Below, in pieces: positions 24,392 through 34,633 of a DNA stretch of 64,000 bases. Each line of letters begins with the position of its first letter. Within the stretch, counting starts at the first letter, position 1. A program made the translations under genes and the position numbers. The notes below the pieces were generated by a model. That model made no database searches. It saw nothing but the letters and a program-made list of their open reading frames with translations, and was not told the origin of the DNA. The stretch is from contig NZ_JACHFN010000013.1 of assembly GCF_014201885.1 (NCBI RefSeq), forward strand, positions 31,221 through 95,220. The letters are read 5' to 3'. This stretch comes from Deinococcus budaensis (GTDB lineage Bacteria; Deinococcota; Deinococci; Deinococcales; Deinococcaceae).

Positions 24392-24978
24392 CGGTGATCG
24401 GGCGAGTCTTCTGCGACGCCAACGTGCTGTACCCGTCCCTCCTGCGAGACCTGCTGATCCGGCTGGCTGGCGCTGACCTCGTGGAGCTGCGCTGGAGTGA
24501 CGAGGTTCAGAACGAGTGGATCCGCAACCTGCTGGAGCACCGACCGGACCTCTCCCCAGCCGCCCTGGAGCGCACCCGCCAGCGGATGGAAGGAGCGGTG
24601 TCGGGTGCACGGGTCACCGGGTATGAACCCCGCGTCCCCACGTTGTCCCTGCCCGACCCGGAGGATCGTCATGTCCTGGCCGCGGCCATCACCGGCGAGG
24701 CGACCCATCTGCTGACCTTCAACCTCCGGGACTTTCCGGTGTCCATCCTCCAGCCCTACGGCATCACGCCTGTTCACCCGGATGCGGCCCTGCTCGCCTG
24801 GCTGCAAGAGTGGCCGCATGAGGTCGTGGCCGTGGTCAGGCGTCTGAGCACAGCCCTCCAGAGGCCGCCGATGAGCCCGCAGGCCGTGGCCGACGGTCTC
24901 GTCACCCTGAGCCTTCCGGTCAGCGCAGAGCGTCTCCGGTTCCTGCTGGAATCAGACGACACCCGGGAAGGTCTGTGA
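24388..24978 (+). CDS. PIN-domain ribonuclease toxin
   Basis: 196 aa from the TTG at 24388; a GTG two codons on is an alternative. PIN acidic residues are all visible: VFCDANVLYP, SDEVQNEWIRNLL, LPDPEDRHVLAAA and TFNLRDFP. PIN toxins of this group cut RNA and are controlled by an upstream excisionase-HTH antitoxin, here overlapping by 4 nt. The C-terminal 70 residues (AWLQEWPHEVVAVVRRL...) are the extension typical of this longer subfamily. Confidence 0.82.
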   Translation: MTVIGRVFCDANVLYPSLLRDLLIRLAGADLVELRWSDEVQNEWIRNLLEHRPDLSPAALERTRQRMEGAVSGARVTGYEPRVPTLSLPDPEDRHVLAAAITGEATHLLTFNLRDFPVSILQPYGITPVHPDAALLAWLQEWPHEVVAVVRRLSTALQRPPMSPQAVADGLVTLSLPVSAERLRFLLESDDTREGL

Positions 24979-24982
24979 CTTT

Positions 24983-25686
24983 TCAGCGTCCGCCCGCTTC
25001 TTTCAACAGGTGCACCATCGCCGCGTAGCCCCGCGACCGGGCATGCTCCAGGGCGGTCACCCCCTCGCCGTCGGGCAGGTTCGGGTCGGCCCCGGCCTCC
25101 AGCAGCAGCCGCACGATCTCAGCGTGCTGCGCTCCTCCGTCGCCCAGGATCACCGCCTCCAGCAGGGCGGTCCAGCCCAGGTGGGTGACATGGTCCACGT
25201 CGATCCCCGTCTTCAGGATCTCGCGGACGTACTCGACATGCCCCGGTCCGCTGCCGGGATCAAGGCCGTGCCGCCAAAGCGGTTGGTGCGCGTCAGATCG
25301 GGCCCCGCCCGCAGCACCTCGCGCAACATCGCCACGCTGCCCGTCTGGGCGGTCACGAGCAGGGCGTTGTTGCGGTCCGTGTCCTGCGGATCCGGGTCGG
25401 CCCCGGCGCCGACCAGCAGGCGGGCGACTTTCACCTGGTTTCCCAGCGCCGCGATGGTCAGGGCCGTACGGCCATCTGCACGACGGGCACCCGGCGAGGC
25501 GCCCTGACGCAGCAGGGTCTAGACGCGGGCGGCGTCGCCCACCTCGGCGGCGGCGAGAAGAGCGGTGTTCAGGGTGGTCTGGGTCATGCGGGACACTCCT
25601 GGAGGCGGGCTGCTCTGTCCACCCGCCTGCGCGGGCACCGGCGACAGCAGGGCGGCGAGCAGCAGAGGCAGACGCAACGCAGGCAT
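24983..25686 (-). pseudogene. secreted ankyrin-repeat protein, broken
   Basis: The frame starts at 25686 with a signal peptide (LRLPLLLAALLSPVPAQA) and an ankyrin repeat. An in-frame TAG follows (25519-25521, after VGDAARV). Repeats continue (KVARLLVGAGADPDPQD, REVLRAGPDLTRTN), then a frameshift near 25240 moves the remaining repeats (GWTALLEAVILGD, RLLLEAGADPNLPDGEG) into another frame, ending at 24983. Restoring both lesions gives a typical periplasmic ankyrin protein of about 230 aa. Two independent lesions make sequencing error less likely than true decay. Confidence 0.8.
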
Positions 25687-25931
25687 GGCTGCATCATGCG
25701 ACCTGACTGCAAGGAGCGTCCTCCAGCCGAGCCTCGTCGCCGAAGCTGAGAACGGCCCATCGCAGCGGTTCCCCTTGAACGCGAGGTATGCCAGCAGGGA
25801 GGCGCCTCGGCACCCGCTCTGAGCTCGCGCCGCGCAGATGTCCCTGATTCCTGGCAACGCGACGACATGTCGCCGTTCTCCGCACGGCAACCCCTCGGGT
25901 CTCCTCCCTGCCGATGCGGGAGACTGGGACC

Positions 25932-27992
25932 ATGGCCCGGCTGCGCACGCCCGATGGACGTCCCCTCCACAACACCACGTCCAGCCTGCGGGTCTCGACT
26001 GGACCGGACCACGTTCAGGATCCCCCGGGCGGTCTCACGGCACACCCGGAGATGCTCGCCCCGTTCCTGGAAGCCTCGGGACGCCTGCTGGGGGAGCGGA
26101 TGGACAAGGCCGAGCACGATGAAAGCCTGAGCGTCCGCGAGCAGGAGCAGGTCATCCAAAGCGTGCTCCTCGGCCAGGCGATCGTTCTGGGCCTGGAAGT
26201 CTACGCGGCGGGCCAGGACCGAGAACTGTTGGAGGTGCTGAACGACCTGGCCACCACCCTGGACCGGATCAACTCTCTCGGTCTGAGCTTCGTGCAGCGT
26301 TTGCCCGCCATCAACCAGGCGGCGAGGCTGGGCTGGCTCGAGGGCGTCTCGCTGCTAACGGACGAGTACCCTCACGCCGTTGCCTTGGTGCTGCAACAGG
26401 CGGCCCGGGCAGAAGTGGCCGTCAGCCCTGAGGCTCAGGCCCGACTGGAATGGGCGGGTTACCGCGCTCCGTTTCCCCTCAAGACCCCCCTGCATCCCAG
26501 CCGCGCCGCCCTGACGCCCCCGGCCACCCTGGAACCTGCCCACATGGCGAGGGAGCGCGACCTCCGGGAGCTCGCCCGGAGCCGCGTGGAAGGCGAACGG
26601 AACGCGGCCCTGCTCCTGCTCCATGTGAACGGCCGTGACCGTCTGGAAAACGCCCCCCTGCTGAGCGTTCTCGACACGGCGCAGATGCTGCTGCTGGCCT
26701 TGCACCGGCAGTGCCGGGAAGCCGGAGGGGACAGCAGCGTCACGGAGACGCTGCTGACTCTGCACGGGCAGCTGCACCAGGAGCTCGGCACACCGCACCT
26801 GCTGGGTACGCAGCGCTTCAAGCGGCAGCCGGACAGTGACGCCCAGACCCACACCTGGCGGGCCAGGCGTCTGCTGCGTGCCCTGCGCGCCGACCGGCAC
26901 CGGGAACCCACGCCGCTGGAGCAGCAGCAGCAAGACACCCTGTGGGACGCCCTCCATGCCCTGGACCGGGACCTCGCCGCTGGGATCACGCCCGACGAGG
27001 ACGAAAACCTCCGGGTGTGGCTCCTGCTGCTGGGCCTTCAGGGCCTGACCAGCACCTCCCGTGCTCCTGGGATGAACCTGCCGCCCATGGTGCAGCTGGC
27101 CGCACAGGTGTCTGGCCTCGATCCCCTCTGGGCGTGGGAGCGCACCCAGCCCCGCGGTCATCTCAGCACCGATCTGCGTGAGGAGCTCTTGCTGCTGATC
27201 CACTGCCTGCTGCTGCTGAGGCTGAAGGGCACCAGCTACTGGGAGACGTGGGGCCAGCCAGTCTGCCGCCTGACAGCGCTGGCGGCCGGGCACCTGTTCG
27301 CCACAGCGCGGCGCGCAGGCCTACGCCTGCCGGAGCAGCCGCTGCTGGAGACGTTCTTCGGGCAGTTCGGCTCGCTGCGTGCCCTGCCGCTGTCAGACAC
27401 CGAGTGGAAGCGCGCCGAGAGAACCCGCATGGAGGCGATGCGGGCCGCCGTAGATACCCTGCAGGCTCAGGGCGAGCAGGAGACGCCGGAGACCTCGATC
27501 ACCGAGGCGGTTCCTGTGCCGGAATCAGGGAAGCAGGGCGCTTCCGCTGTGGTGCCAGTTTCGAAGCCGGAAGAAGACGTCACGAGGCTGCCTCCTCACG
27601 TCCTGGCCGCGAGGGAGCGGCTCTCCGGTCAGCGCGTGGTGTTGCTTGGCGGCGTGCCCAGTCCGCCGCATCAGGCGGCGCTGGTCAGGGCGCTGGAGCT
27701 CAGGGAACTGGACTGGATCGGGAGTGAGGAGTACCAGCATGGCCTTCACGCCCGGACCCGCGTGACACAGGACACGGCCCTCGTCATCCTGGCGATCCGC
27801 TGGATGGCGCACGCCCACAACGCGCTGCGGGACGTGGCCCGGGAGATGGGCGTGCCCTTCGTGATGCACCCGGGTGGTCTCTCGCCCAGCAGCGTGGCCT
27901 GGCAGGTGATGCAGCAGGCCAGTGAACAACTGGGAAGGTGCGCCACAGGGACCAGCCCGGCGGAAACGCCCGGGCCTTCAGCATTCGGCTGA
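25932..27992 (+). CDS. large protein with DUF2325-like C-terminal domain
   Basis: 686 aa from the ATG at 25932; an ATG at 25914 adds six residues. The bulk (about 30-530) is alpha-helical and rich in Leu and Glu, without motifs I know. The last 110 residues (about 565-680) form a Rossmann-like unit: RVVLLGGVPSPPHQAALVRAL, then DTALVILAIRWMAHAHNALRDVAREMGVPFV. This resembles the DUF2325 fold, a P-loop-less nucleotide- or ligand-type domain. A DUF262 restriction-like gene follows 46 bp downstream, so a two-gene defence unit is possible. The function is unknown. Confidence 0.65.
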   Translation: MARLRTPDGRPLHNTTSSLRVSTGPDHVQDPPGGLTAHPEMLAPFLEASGRLLGERMDKAEHDESLSVREQEQVIQSVLLGQAIVLGLEVYAAGQDRELLEVLNDLATTLDRINSLGLSFVQRLPAINQAARLGWLEGVSLLTDEYPHAVALVLQQAARAEVAVSPEAQARLEWAGYRAPFPLKTPLHPSRAALTPPATLEPAHMARERDLRELARSRVEGERNAALLLLHVNGRDRLENAPLLSVLDTAQMLLLALHRQCREAGGDSSVTETLLTLHGQLHQELGTPHLLGTQRFKRQPDSDAQTHTWRARRLLRALRADRHREPTPLEQQQQDTLWDALHALDRDLAAGITPDEDENLRVWLLLLGLQGLTSTSRAPGMNLPPMVQLAAQVSGLDPLWAWERTQPRGHLSTDLREELLLLIHCLLLLRLKGTSYWETWGQPVCRLTALAAGHLFATARRAGLRLPEQPLLETFFGQFGSLRALPLSDTEWKRAERTRMEAMRAAVDTLQAQGEQETPETSITEAVPVPESGKQGASAVVPVSKPEEDVTRLPPHVLAARERLSGQRVVLLGGVPSPPHQAALVRALELRELDWIGSEEYQHGLHARTRVTQDTALVILAIRWMAHAHNALRDVAREMGVPFVMHPGGLSPSSVAWQVMQQASEQLGRCATGTSPAETPGPSAFG

Positions 27993-28038
27993 CGCATCTG
28001 CGTCCTGCCCGGCTCCCCGTCTCCCCTACCATGGCCGG

Positions 28039-30729
28039 GTGAAGCCGTTCACGTACGTCCTGCTGGATCTGTTCAGCGCCTCCCAGCGCTACGTCATCCC
28101 CATCTACCAGCGCCGCTACGTCTGGACGAGGGACCGCCAGTGGGCTCCCCTGTGGCAGGACATCCGCTCCCGCGCGGACAAGGTCCTGGCCCGTGAACGG
28201 CACATCCAGCCGCACTTCCTGGGCGCGGTGGTCGTCTCCCGGCTGGAGACCTACGGTCACCAGCTCACCGCCTTCGACGTCATCGACGGCCAGCAGCGCC
28301 TCACGACCTTCCAGGTCTTCCTCGCCGCCTTCCGGGACGCCCTGCAGGGCCATTACCCCGTGATGCACGACGAGGCCGCCCGCTTCCTGGTCAACGAGGG
28401 CCTCAAGGCCTCCCCCGAGGAGCGCTTCAAGGTCTGGCCCACCCGTTTCGACCAGCCCACTTTCGAGCAGGTGGTCGAGCGCGGGGATCCAGCTGCCCTC
28501 ACGTTGGAAGTAGAGCAGGCCCGCGACGAGATCCGGCACGTGCCCAACCTGCTCGCCGCCTACGTCTACTTCCACGGCGAGTTGCAAGCCTGGCTGGGTG
28601 AAGATCCACAGACCCTGAGAGAACGGGCCGACGCGCTGCTGACCGCCATGCGCCGGTACCTGCAGGTGGTCCGCATCGACCTGGAGGAGGACGACGACCC
28701 GCAGGTCATCTTCGAGACGCTCAACGCGCGCGGCGAGCCGCTGCAGCCCGCGGACCTGGTGCGCAACCACGTCTTCAACGAGGCGGCTCGGCGGGGAGAG
28801 GACGTCGAGGCGCTGTTCCGCACCTACTGGGCGCCCTTCGATGAGGACGGCGGGTTCTGGCGGCAACGCTCCACCCGCGGACGCGTCACCCGTGATCAGC
28901 TCACCTGGTTCCTGACCTACTTCCTGACCGTGCAGCAGGGGCGCGAGGTCACGGACGGCACGATCTTCGACGAGTTCAAGCGCTGGTGGAGCGCGCGGGA
29001 CGGCAGTGTCGCGTCGGGTCTGGCCGTGCTGGTGGAGTATGCCCACGCCTACGAGCAGTGGATGCAGGCCCCGCCCACCACCCGTCTGGGTGTGGTCCGT
29101 CGCCGCCTGGACGCGATGGACCTCAGCACCCTGACTCCCCTGCTGCTGTGGCTGCTCACGCGCGAAGACCTCCCGCCCGCGGAACTTCGAGCGGCGCTGG
29201 ACGACCTGGAGAGCTTCACGGTCCGGCGCTTCGTCGTCGGGCTGGGCAGCAAGAACTACAACCAGCTGTTCCTGCACCTACTTCAGGCCCTGCGCGCGGG
29301 CGGCCCGGTCCAGGAGACCGTCCGGGCGCAGCTGCTGCGGCGCGGTGGCGAGAGTGTCCGCTGGCCGGGGGACGACGAGGTCCGCACGGAACTCGTCACC
29401 GCCCCCACCTACAAGCGCCTGCGGCCCCGCGGCGTCGGCATGCTGCTGGAGGCGGTGGAGATGCAGCTCACCACCGACCGGCAGGAGCAGCTGATCTTCG
29501 CCGCGCCCCCCACGGTGGAGCACGTTCTGCCGCGCCGCTGGCGCCAACACTGGCCGCCCCCGGCTCCCCGGGACGGTGTGGCGGACGTGGCCGCCTGGCG
29601 TGACGCCCGGCTGCAGAACCTCGGGAACCTCACCCTGATCCGCGGCACCCTGAACAGCAGCGTCTCCAACAAGGGCTACGACGTGAAGCGCCCGGCGCTG
29701 GCCGAGCAGAGCGCCCTGCGGCTCAACACCCTCTTCCAGCATCAGCGCCACTGGGACGAGGACGTGATCGAGACCCGCGCCCGTGACCTGGCCGAGCAGA
29801 TCGTGCGGATCTGGCCTGTCCCGACCCAGGTGGCCCAGCCGAGCCTGGCGGAAGCCCCGCAGGCGACCCCCGCACTCTCCAGCAGCCTCGACGCGGTCAT
29901 CGAGGATCTGAAGGCCCGCCCGCCGCACCGCTGCGTCCTGCGCGACACCGACGCGGGCGCGGAACTCACCGTGGACGGCTGGTCCAGGAGCTACAAGTTC
30001 CTGGTGCAGGAAGACGGCGAGGAGGGCCTTGGGCTGGTCTTCCGCGAGGAACACGGCCAGCAGTCGGACAAGAAGGCCCAGGCCCAGCAACTCCTGATGG
30101 AGGTGGGGGCGCAGGTCGAGCTGGTGTTCAACGAGTATGCGGTGAGCACCTCGGCGCACCAGGTCGTCGTCTCGTTCCCGGGTGACGTCGGCGCCGGCCA
30201 GGTCCGCCGGGCCCTCACCCGGCTGCTGAACCTCGTGCTTCGCCTCCGCGCCCGGAAGGTGGTGCCCCCCGAAGGCAAGATGCCCGAGCTCGACGCCCTG
30301 GCGAGGGAAGTGTGGTCTCACCTGCCCCCGGGCTACTACCTGCACGGCTCGGACATGGGCAAGGGCCTCACCTACCGCCGCATCCCGAACGTGGCTTGGC
30401 CGGTAGAGGTCCACTACGAGCTGAGCTGGAGTGCGAAGGACCGGCAGTTGAAGGTCGGACTCGACGTGGAACTCGGCAGTGAGCGGCCCGAACGCGAGCG
30501 GTTCGTCGCCGCCTGGCGGCCGCTGGTGCAGGAGGTGCAGGACCACTTCCCGCAACTGCAGATGCAAGGGAGTGGCCCCAGTCAGGACCAGGTCTATATG
30601 AACCTGAAGCTGGCCTTGCCCGCCGAGACACCTGTCCCGGAGATCGCCGACACCCTGGAGCGGCTCATCGCCCTGACCGAGGCGCAGGTGACGGGCGCTC
30701 TGGTTTCGCCGGAAGCGACCCCCGCATAG
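28039..30729 (+). CDS. DUF262/DUF1524 GmrSD-like restriction protein
   Basis: 896 aa from the GTG at 28039, with TACCAT 6 nt upstream (leaderless type). The DUF262 (ParB/Srx-like NTPase) domain is at the N-terminus: YVIPIYQRRYVW, HFLGAVVV, FDVIDGQQRLTTFQ and IFETLNARGEPLQPADLVRN. A DUF1524 HNH-like nuclease sits at about 490-560: TVEHVLPRRWRQHW, then NLGNLTLIRGTLNSSVSNKGY. This is the architecture of GmrSD type IV enzymes that attack modified phage DNA. A further C-terminal region (about 610-896), of unknown family, has a DUF-like strand-helix pattern. All key DGQQR and H-N-H-type residues are present. Confidence 0.85.
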   Translation: MKPFTYVLLDLFSASQRYVIPIYQRRYVWTRDRQWAPLWQDIRSRADKVLARERHIQPHFLGAVVVSRLETYGHQLTAFDVIDGQQRLTTFQVFLAAFRDALQGHYPVMHDEAARFLVNEGLKASPEERFKVWPTRFDQPTFEQVVERGDPAALTLEVEQARDEIRHVPNLLAAYVYFHGELQAWLGEDPQTLRERADALLTAMRRYLQVVRIDLEEDDDPQVIFETLNARGEPLQPADLVRNHVFNEAARRGEDVEALFRTYWAPFDEDGGFWRQRSTRGRVTRDQLTWFLTYFLTVQQGREVTDGTIFDEFKRWWSARDGSVASGLAVLVEYAHAYEQWMQAPPTTRLGVVRRRLDAMDLSTLTPLLLWLLTREDLPPAELRAALDDLESFTVRRFVVGLGSKNYNQLFLHLLQALRAGGPVQETVRAQLLRRGGESVRWPGDDEVRTELVTAPTYKRLRPRGVGMLLEAVEMQLTTDRQEQLIFAAPPTVEHVLPRRWRQHWPPPAPRDGVADVAAWRDARLQNLGNLTLIRGTLNSSVSNKGYDVKRPALAEQSALRLNTLFQHQRHWDEDVIETRARDLAEQIVRIWPVPTQVAQPSLAEAPQATPALSSSLDAVIEDLKARPPHRCVLRDTDAGAELTVDGWSRSYKFLVQEDGEEGLGLVFREEHGQQSDKKAQAQQLLMEVGAQVELVFNEYAVSTSAHQVVVSFPGDVGAGQVRRALTRLLNLVLRLRARKVVPPEGKMPELDALAREVWSHLPPGYYLHGSDMGKGLTYRRIPNVAWPVEVHYELSWSAKDRQLKVGLDVELGSERPERERFVAAWRPLVQEVQDHFPQLQMQGSGPSQDQVYMNLKLALPAETPVPEIADTLERLIALTEAQVTGALVSPEATPA

Positions 30730-31059
30730 TCCGCCGACCACCGATGTCTTGCGGATGAGGGAGGGCGACCGGGTCGGTGGGCCCCATCGAGTCGGGCGTC
30801 GGCTGACCTCAGCGTCTCTGCGAAGGAGGCCCGGCTACGCTGGCAGAACGCGGACGTCTCCGGCCTGAGCTCTGCGACAAGCGTGAGCCTCCGCAAAGAC
30901 GGTGAGGAGGCTGAGCGCCGTCGCCCGCTCACGCACGCCGGTCAGCCCGGTGCCGCTTCTGCCCATGGCCAGCCCCAGCGACTCCGCATCGAGCGTCCCG
31001 GGACGTTCACGCAATTTCTGGAACCACCGGGCCCATCAATCCTTCACAATAGAGGCAGC
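30730..31059. other. intergenic with probable promoter
   Basis: About 330 bp. CACAAT (31045-31050) lies 9 nt before the ATG at 31060 and may be its -10 box. I saw no gene and no clear terminator hairpin. Confidence 0.4.
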
Positions 31060-34000
31060 ATGACGCAGCCAGCGAGCCGGGACGACCTCACTCGGCTCCC
31101 CACCCGTACCGCGTTCGAGGCGGAGCTGCGCCGGCGCCTCTCGGACGGTGGCTGCTGCACGCTGCTGCTGTGTGACCTCGACTACCTCAAACTGATCAAC
31201 GACACCTTCGGACATCTGGCGGGCGACGAGGCGCTGCGGATCTTGGCCCAGACCCTGCAGGCCCAGCTGCGCCCGGGCTGGCAGGTGTACCGGCTGGGCG
31301 GCGACGAATTCGCCGTGCTGGCAGCCGCGCCCAAAGCGGCACTCGCCGAATGGGGTCAGGACGTGATCCACCGTCTCAGTCGGCGGCCCGACCGGTCGCT
31401 GCGCGTGAGCATGGGGGTCGCGGCCTGGCAGGCGGGTATGGACGGCCCCCTGGCGCTCTTCGCGCTGGCCGACGCCCGGTTGCTGACGGCCAAGCGCCTG
31501 GGCCGGGGTCAGGTGGTGGACGAGAACACGGCCTCCGGGGCGGGGCCTGACCGCGGCCCTTCCCGGCTGCTGGAACGGGACGAGGCCCGGGCACAGACGG
31601 TGGCCGTGTTGCAGCGGGCCCTCTCCGTGCCGGGCACCCGCCTGACCGTGCAGGCCCCGCCTGGAGGGGGCCTGACCGCCTTTCTCCGCGAGGCGAACCT
31701 GATCGCCCAGACCCTGGGCTACCAGACGCTGCAGGTGCAGGGAGATCCCCTGCGGGCGGCACGGCAGCACGACGCCTGGGAGGGCGCCACGTTGAATGGC
31801 GTGCCCCTCCGGGGCTCCATCGGTGCGGCGCTGCGGGAAGGCCGGGCCGGAGCACCCCTGGCGGCCTTGCTCGACGCCCCGGAACACCTCAGCGCTTCTG
31901 CCCTGGCTGAACTCGCTCCGCTGCTGTCGGGGGCGCAGGTCGTCCTGACCGGACAGGCGCTCGGGCCGCTGGGCGGCGCGGGAGCAGCGCCGGGGCCTCA
32001 CCTGCTGACCCTGCCCCCGCTCACGCACCGGGCCGTTCTGGCGCTGGCCGAGGCGCAGGTGGGGCCACTGGGCGAGGGGGGAGCGGCGTGGCTGCTGCGG
32101 CAGGTCCAGGGCCTGCCCGCCCGGCTCGGCCCGCAGCTCTCGGCCCTGCGGCTCGAAGCGGAGTTGCGCGGTCAGAGCGTCGTGGCGCTCACCCAGGGCC
32201 GTCCCCAGGACTGGGAAGGCGCGGTCGCCCGGCATGTCCCGCCTGGGCACCCGCCGCCCCAGCCCCACCTGTACGGCCGGGCAGCGGAGATGCAGGACGC
32301 GGCGCGGCAGCTCGGCGGGCATGCGCTCCTGACCCTCACAGGACCTGCCGGGCGGGGCAAGACGCGTCTGGCCCGGCAACTGCTGGCCGAACTGGGCAGG
32401 CAGTATCCGGGCGGCGCGCACGAGGTTCCGCTCCGGGGCGTGCGGCTGCCTGAGGTGGCTCTGGCCCGGATCAGCGAGGCGTTGCTCGGCACGGCGGTCG
32501 CCCCCGCGGGTGTGGAGACCGTGACCCGGCTGCTGGGCCGGCGGCCGACCCTGCTGCTGCTCGACGACGCCGCGCCCTATACCCTTCCCGCCCGGCTGAT
32601 CGAGGCGATGCTGGCACGCAGCCCGGGCACCCGCCTCATCGTGACGGCGCGCGCGCCCCTTGGCGTCCAGGGAGAAGCTTCCCTGACGCTCGCTCCTCTG
32701 CCAGACGACCAGCTGCGGGCAGCGCTGGCCGCGCAGGCGGACCCTATGGACGAGGGCGCCCTCGACGTCCTGACCCGGTACGCGGCGGGCGAGCCGGACA
32801 CCCTGGCGGCCCTGTTGCCCCTGGTCCGGATGTTCGGACTGAGGGGCGCGGCCGAGCACCTGGAGCGCAGCGGGCGGTCGCGGCAGGCCGGCGCTGGCCC
32901 GTGGCCGGAACTCGGCTCGCCGGAGCGGCGTGTGCTGGCGGCCCTGAGCACCTTTGGCGGTCCTTTCGACCTGCCCTGGGCCGGACAGGTGTCGGAAGGC
33001 TCGTCCTTCCTGCTCTCCGCGCTGATTCACCGGCACATGCTGCTGCCCGTGGGGGGCGGGCTCTACCGCCTTCCAGAACAACTCCTGGACCAGAGTCGGG
33101 CCTATCTGCGCCGGCGCCCCGCCCTCCTCAGGCGCGTCCACGAACGCGGCCTGAGCCGGGCCCAGGCCGTCTTGCGGGCCCATCCGACGGAAAGCGCGGC
33201 GTGGTTCGGCCATCTGGACACCCACTACCCCACGCTGCGGGCGCTGCTCGCCGGGCGGCTGCACTCCCCCACGCCGCCTGACCCGGCCCTGGTGCGCACG
33301 GTGCTGCAGCTCACGTCCTACCGCCTGACCCGCGCCTACCTGTATGACGCCCGTGAGGACCTGCAGGCCGCCCTCCAGGGGCTTGCCCACGGCCCTGGCG
33401 ACCCGGACGCGGCGCTGCAGGCGGCCCTGCAACTCGCGCTCGCGTCCACCCTCCAGCGCCTGGGCGACCACGCGCATGCCTTTGCCCTGGCCAGCGAGGC
33501 CCGTGCCCGCGCCGAGACCCTGGGCGACCTCCCGCTGCTGGGGGCCGCCCTGCTCACCGAGGCGCGCATTCTGCACCGCCGCAGCGCCTACCGCGACGCG
33601 TACGCCCTGTTTGCCCGCGTCCGGACCGAAGTGCAGGAAGCCGGACGGCCGCACCTCCTCGTCCGTGCCCTGGGGGGCATGGCCCGCAGCGCCGTGTATC
33701 TGGGAGAGCTGGACGGCGCGCACCGGGACGTGCAGGAAGCGCTGCGGCAGGCCGCTGTCCTGGACCGTCCCCGCCTGCGCGCCGAGCTGCTGAACACGGC
33801 GGGCCTGATCGCCATTGAACGCCGCGACCTCGGGGCCGCGCAGGCCCTGATGGAACAGGCCCTGGCGCTGCATGAGACGTACGGCGGACGCGAGGGCCAG
33901 ACCCTGAACCTGACCGGCCTCGCCTGGGCGGCGCTGCTGCGCGGCGACCCTGCCCTGAGCCTGCAGCACAGCGGGCGGGTGCTGCAGCGGGCGCAGGACT

Positions 34001-34359
34001 CGGGGCAGAGCTGGGAAGTCGCCAACGCCATGGTCAACCTCGGGCACGCCCTGGCCCGGCTCGGCCGGCTGGACGAGGCCCGCGCCCGCCACCAGGAAGC
34101 GGCTCGCCTCGCCACGCACTGCGACGCGCCCTCGGTGGTGGCCGAGGCGCTGGGCGGCCTGGCCGACGTGCTGGCACGCGAGCACCGGCTGGGCGAAGCC
34201 CGCGCCCTGCTGGACCTGGCCCTGACCCATCCCGGTGCCAATGCCGAGGTCCACAGCTTTTTCGGCCCGCTGCGCCGCATGCTTGACCCTCACCCTGCAG
34301 CATTGCTTCCCCAGGAGCTGCTGCCCCTGTTGGGGGCGAACCAGACCAGCGGCCCCTGA
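31060..34359 (+). CDS. GGDEF - STAND ATPase - TPR fusion protein
   Basis: 1099 aa. An N-terminal diguanylate cyclase domain (1-165) has DLTRLPTRTAF, LLCDLDYLKLINDTFGHLAGDEAL and an intact YRLGGDEFAVL. The usual RxxD inhibitory site before it is absent (RPGW), so product feedback is not expected. A degenerate ATPase-like stretch follows. Next comes a STAND/NB-ARC NTPase with Walker A GPAGRGKTRLAR (about 428) and Walker B LLLLDDA (about 498). A run of TPR helices (about 760-1065) ends the protein. STAND-TPR proteins sense ligands and oligomerise; making c-di-GMP in the same chain would be unusual. It is monocistronic. Confidence 0.85.
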   Translation: MTQPASRDDLTRLPTRTAFEAELRRRLSDGGCCTLLLCDLDYLKLINDTFGHLAGDEALRILAQTLQAQLRPGWQVYRLGGDEFAVLAAAPKAALAEWGQDVIHRLSRRPDRSLRVSMGVAAWQAGMDGPLALFALADARLLTAKRLGRGQVVDENTASGAGPDRGPSRLLERDEARAQTVAVLQRALSVPGTRLTVQAPPGGGLTAFLREANLIAQTLGYQTLQVQGDPLRAARQHDAWEGATLNGVPLRGSIGAALREGRAGAPLAALLDAPEHLSASALAELAPLLSGAQVVLTGQALGPLGGAGAAPGPHLLTLPPLTHRAVLALAEAQVGPLGEGGAAWLLRQVQGLPARLGPQLSALRLEAELRGQSVVALTQGRPQDWEGAVARHVPPGHPPPQPHLYGRAAEMQDAARQLGGHALLTLTGPAGRGKTRLARQLLAELGRQYPGGAHEVPLRGVRLPEVALARISEALLGTAVAPAGVETVTRLLGRRPTLLLLDDAAPYTLPARLIEAMLARSPGTRLIVTARAPLGVQGEASLTLAPLPDDQLRAALAAQADPMDEGALDVLTRYAAGEPDTLAALLPLVRMFGLRGAAEHLERSGRSRQAGAGPWPELGSPERRVLAALSTFGGPFDLPWAGQVSEGSSFLLSALIHRHMLLPVGGGLYRLPEQLLDQSRAYLRRRPALLRRVHERGLSRAQAVLRAHPTESAAWFGHLDTHYPTLRALLAGRLHSPTPPDPALVRTVLQLTSYRLTRAYLYDAREDLQAALQGLAHGPGDPDAALQAALQLALASTLQRLGDHAHAFALASEARARAETLGDLPLLGAALLTEARILHRRSAYRDAYALFARVRTEVQEAGRPHLLVRALGGMARSAVYLGELDGAHRDVQEALRQAAVLDRPRLRAELLNTAGLIAIERRDLGAAQALMEQALALHETYGGREGQTLNLTGLAWAALLRGDPALSLQHSGRVLQRAQDSGQSWEVANAMVNLGHALARLGRLDEARARHQEAARLATHCDAPSVVAEALGGLADVLAREHRLGEARALLDLALTHPGANAEVHSFFGPLRRMLDPHPAALLPQELLPLLGANQTSGP

Positions 34360-34633
34360 GGCGTAGAACACCGCGCGGCCACAGCATGCCGGCACCGCCT
34401 CCCCGGACGACTTTGGGGCATCGGAGACGACTCACGGGCCCAGGTCCCGAGGAGCGGCGCGTTCCGCACGCCTCCGCGCGGCAACCAGAGCAGAAGGAAG
34501 CTCAAGCCTCGAGGAGTGTCGCTCGGCCACGACGTAGATACCCCATATGCGGACGTATCCAGTCAGGCCAGCCACCAGGTTCGTCTGGAGGCCCGAACAT
34601 CGGCGGGGAGCCGCGACGCCCGCACTTGGATCA

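Noticed and set aside
31036..34395. 1119-aa open frame opposite the GGDEF-STAND gene
   Set aside because: Arg/Gln/Gly-rich shadow of a GC-rich gene; the plus strand carries clear motifs.
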